Origin: Chromera velia
Taxonomy: Eukaryota; Sar; Chromeraceae
NCBI GenBank assembly: GCA_018398765.1
Contig: JAHBMJ010001313.1
Location: 1-16,959 of the forward strand
Direction: 5' to 3'
Length of the DNA: 16,959 nucleotides
A program made the translations under genes and the position numbers. The notes below the pieces were generated by a model that saw only the letters and a program-made list of their open reading frames with translations, ran no database searches and was not told the origin of the DNA. The number at the start of each line of letters is the position of its first letter. Position 1 is the stretch's first letter. Positions 16,664 to 16,959 of this stretch are shown piece by piece.

Positions 16664-16959
16664 GTCAGCAGGGAGGGGGTGCTTTGGTGATTGGACGTGA
16701 GACATGACCAGCAGAACAGACAGTCCTTCGCAGCGCGCGTTTTGGCGCGCAACGATCACCAACAAGAGAGCAAGAGAGCAAAAGAGGAAGTAGGGAGGGT
16801 GGGAACGGGGGGAGGCACGAATACTGCGAGTCCGGTTGTGAATGCGAAGGCAATACAGCACGGAAAATAGCGAGGTGGAAAAGGACCACACGATTCCTGC
16901 TTGTGGCAGAAAGACTGAGCATGGACGCCTGTGTGTGTGTCTGTGTCCGTGTCGTCCCC
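16664..16959 (+). other. Probable intron 1 of the lumen-protein gene, open at window end
   Basis: The sequence after GTCAGC has stops in all frames and no acceptor followed by a useful open segment, so the next exon is likely outside the window. It contains a TTTTGGCGCGC motif at 16739-16749 within a GC palindrome, and (GT)n near 16930. Confidence 0.45.

Noticed and set aside
16739-16749. E2F-like site TTTTGGCGCGC
   Set aside because: The motif fits the consensus, but it lies in a probable intron and is part of a GC palindrome. A single match is not evidence.

Overview
The window looks like nuclear DNA of a photosynthetic protist with a secondary red-type plastid, most plausibly a chromerid alga (Chromera or Vitrella type). 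This is inference. It rests on four things: a tripartite plastid-lumen presequence with the typical AAA|F cleavage site at 16229-16291; intron-rich genes with GT-AG splice sites; a multi-exon extracellular protein made of a discoidin-like domain and ephrin-receptor-like cysteine repeats; and abundant simple repeats, including many TGCATGCA stretches. No rRNA, tRNA, CRISPR array or bacterial-type operon is visible.

Layout. 1-1500 is low-complexity DNA with G-runs, (GA)n/(CT)n, (CA)n and similar tracts. 2144-1502 (minus strand) holds the 3' part, or all, of a small p23/CS-like gene in two exons. 2799-3409 is a 49-bp minisatellite of about 13 copies. 3410-4867 has no convincing gene but carries a GC-rich dispersed repeat and TGCATGCA tracts. 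4868-5805 is a nested duplication (A-B-B'-A') bounded by (TA)n. 6643-10215 (plus strand) is a multi-exon gene remnant: a discoidin/F5-8C-like exon, four tandem phase-1 cysteine-rich exons and a probable terminal exon. It has two in-frame stops, one lost cysteine and one frameshifted exon, so it is probably a pseudogene.

10216-16020 is a mosaic of AT-rich repeats. It contains a possible small minus-strand gene of four short exons (11537-10937) and a broken Ty3/gypsy LTR retrotransposon on the minus strand (about 14400-11839). The retroelement keeps a putative initiator-Met primer-binding site, gag, a zinc knuckle, a protease and the start of the reverse transcriptase. It then stops abruptly before the catalytic part of RT. 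Its reading frame is unbroken by indels for about 780 codons but carries ten in-frame stops, eight TAG and two TAA with no TGA, which is the most striking sequence anomaly in the window.

16229-16663 (plus strand) is the first exon of a nucleus-encoded thylakoid-lumen protein whose later exons lie beyond the window.

The genes do not form a pathway. They are independent eukaryotic genes separated by repeats. I see no clear new biological system. The best leads are the stop-only retroelement frame, the tandem exon duplication with copies at different stages of decay, and the phase-consistent mini-exon gene.
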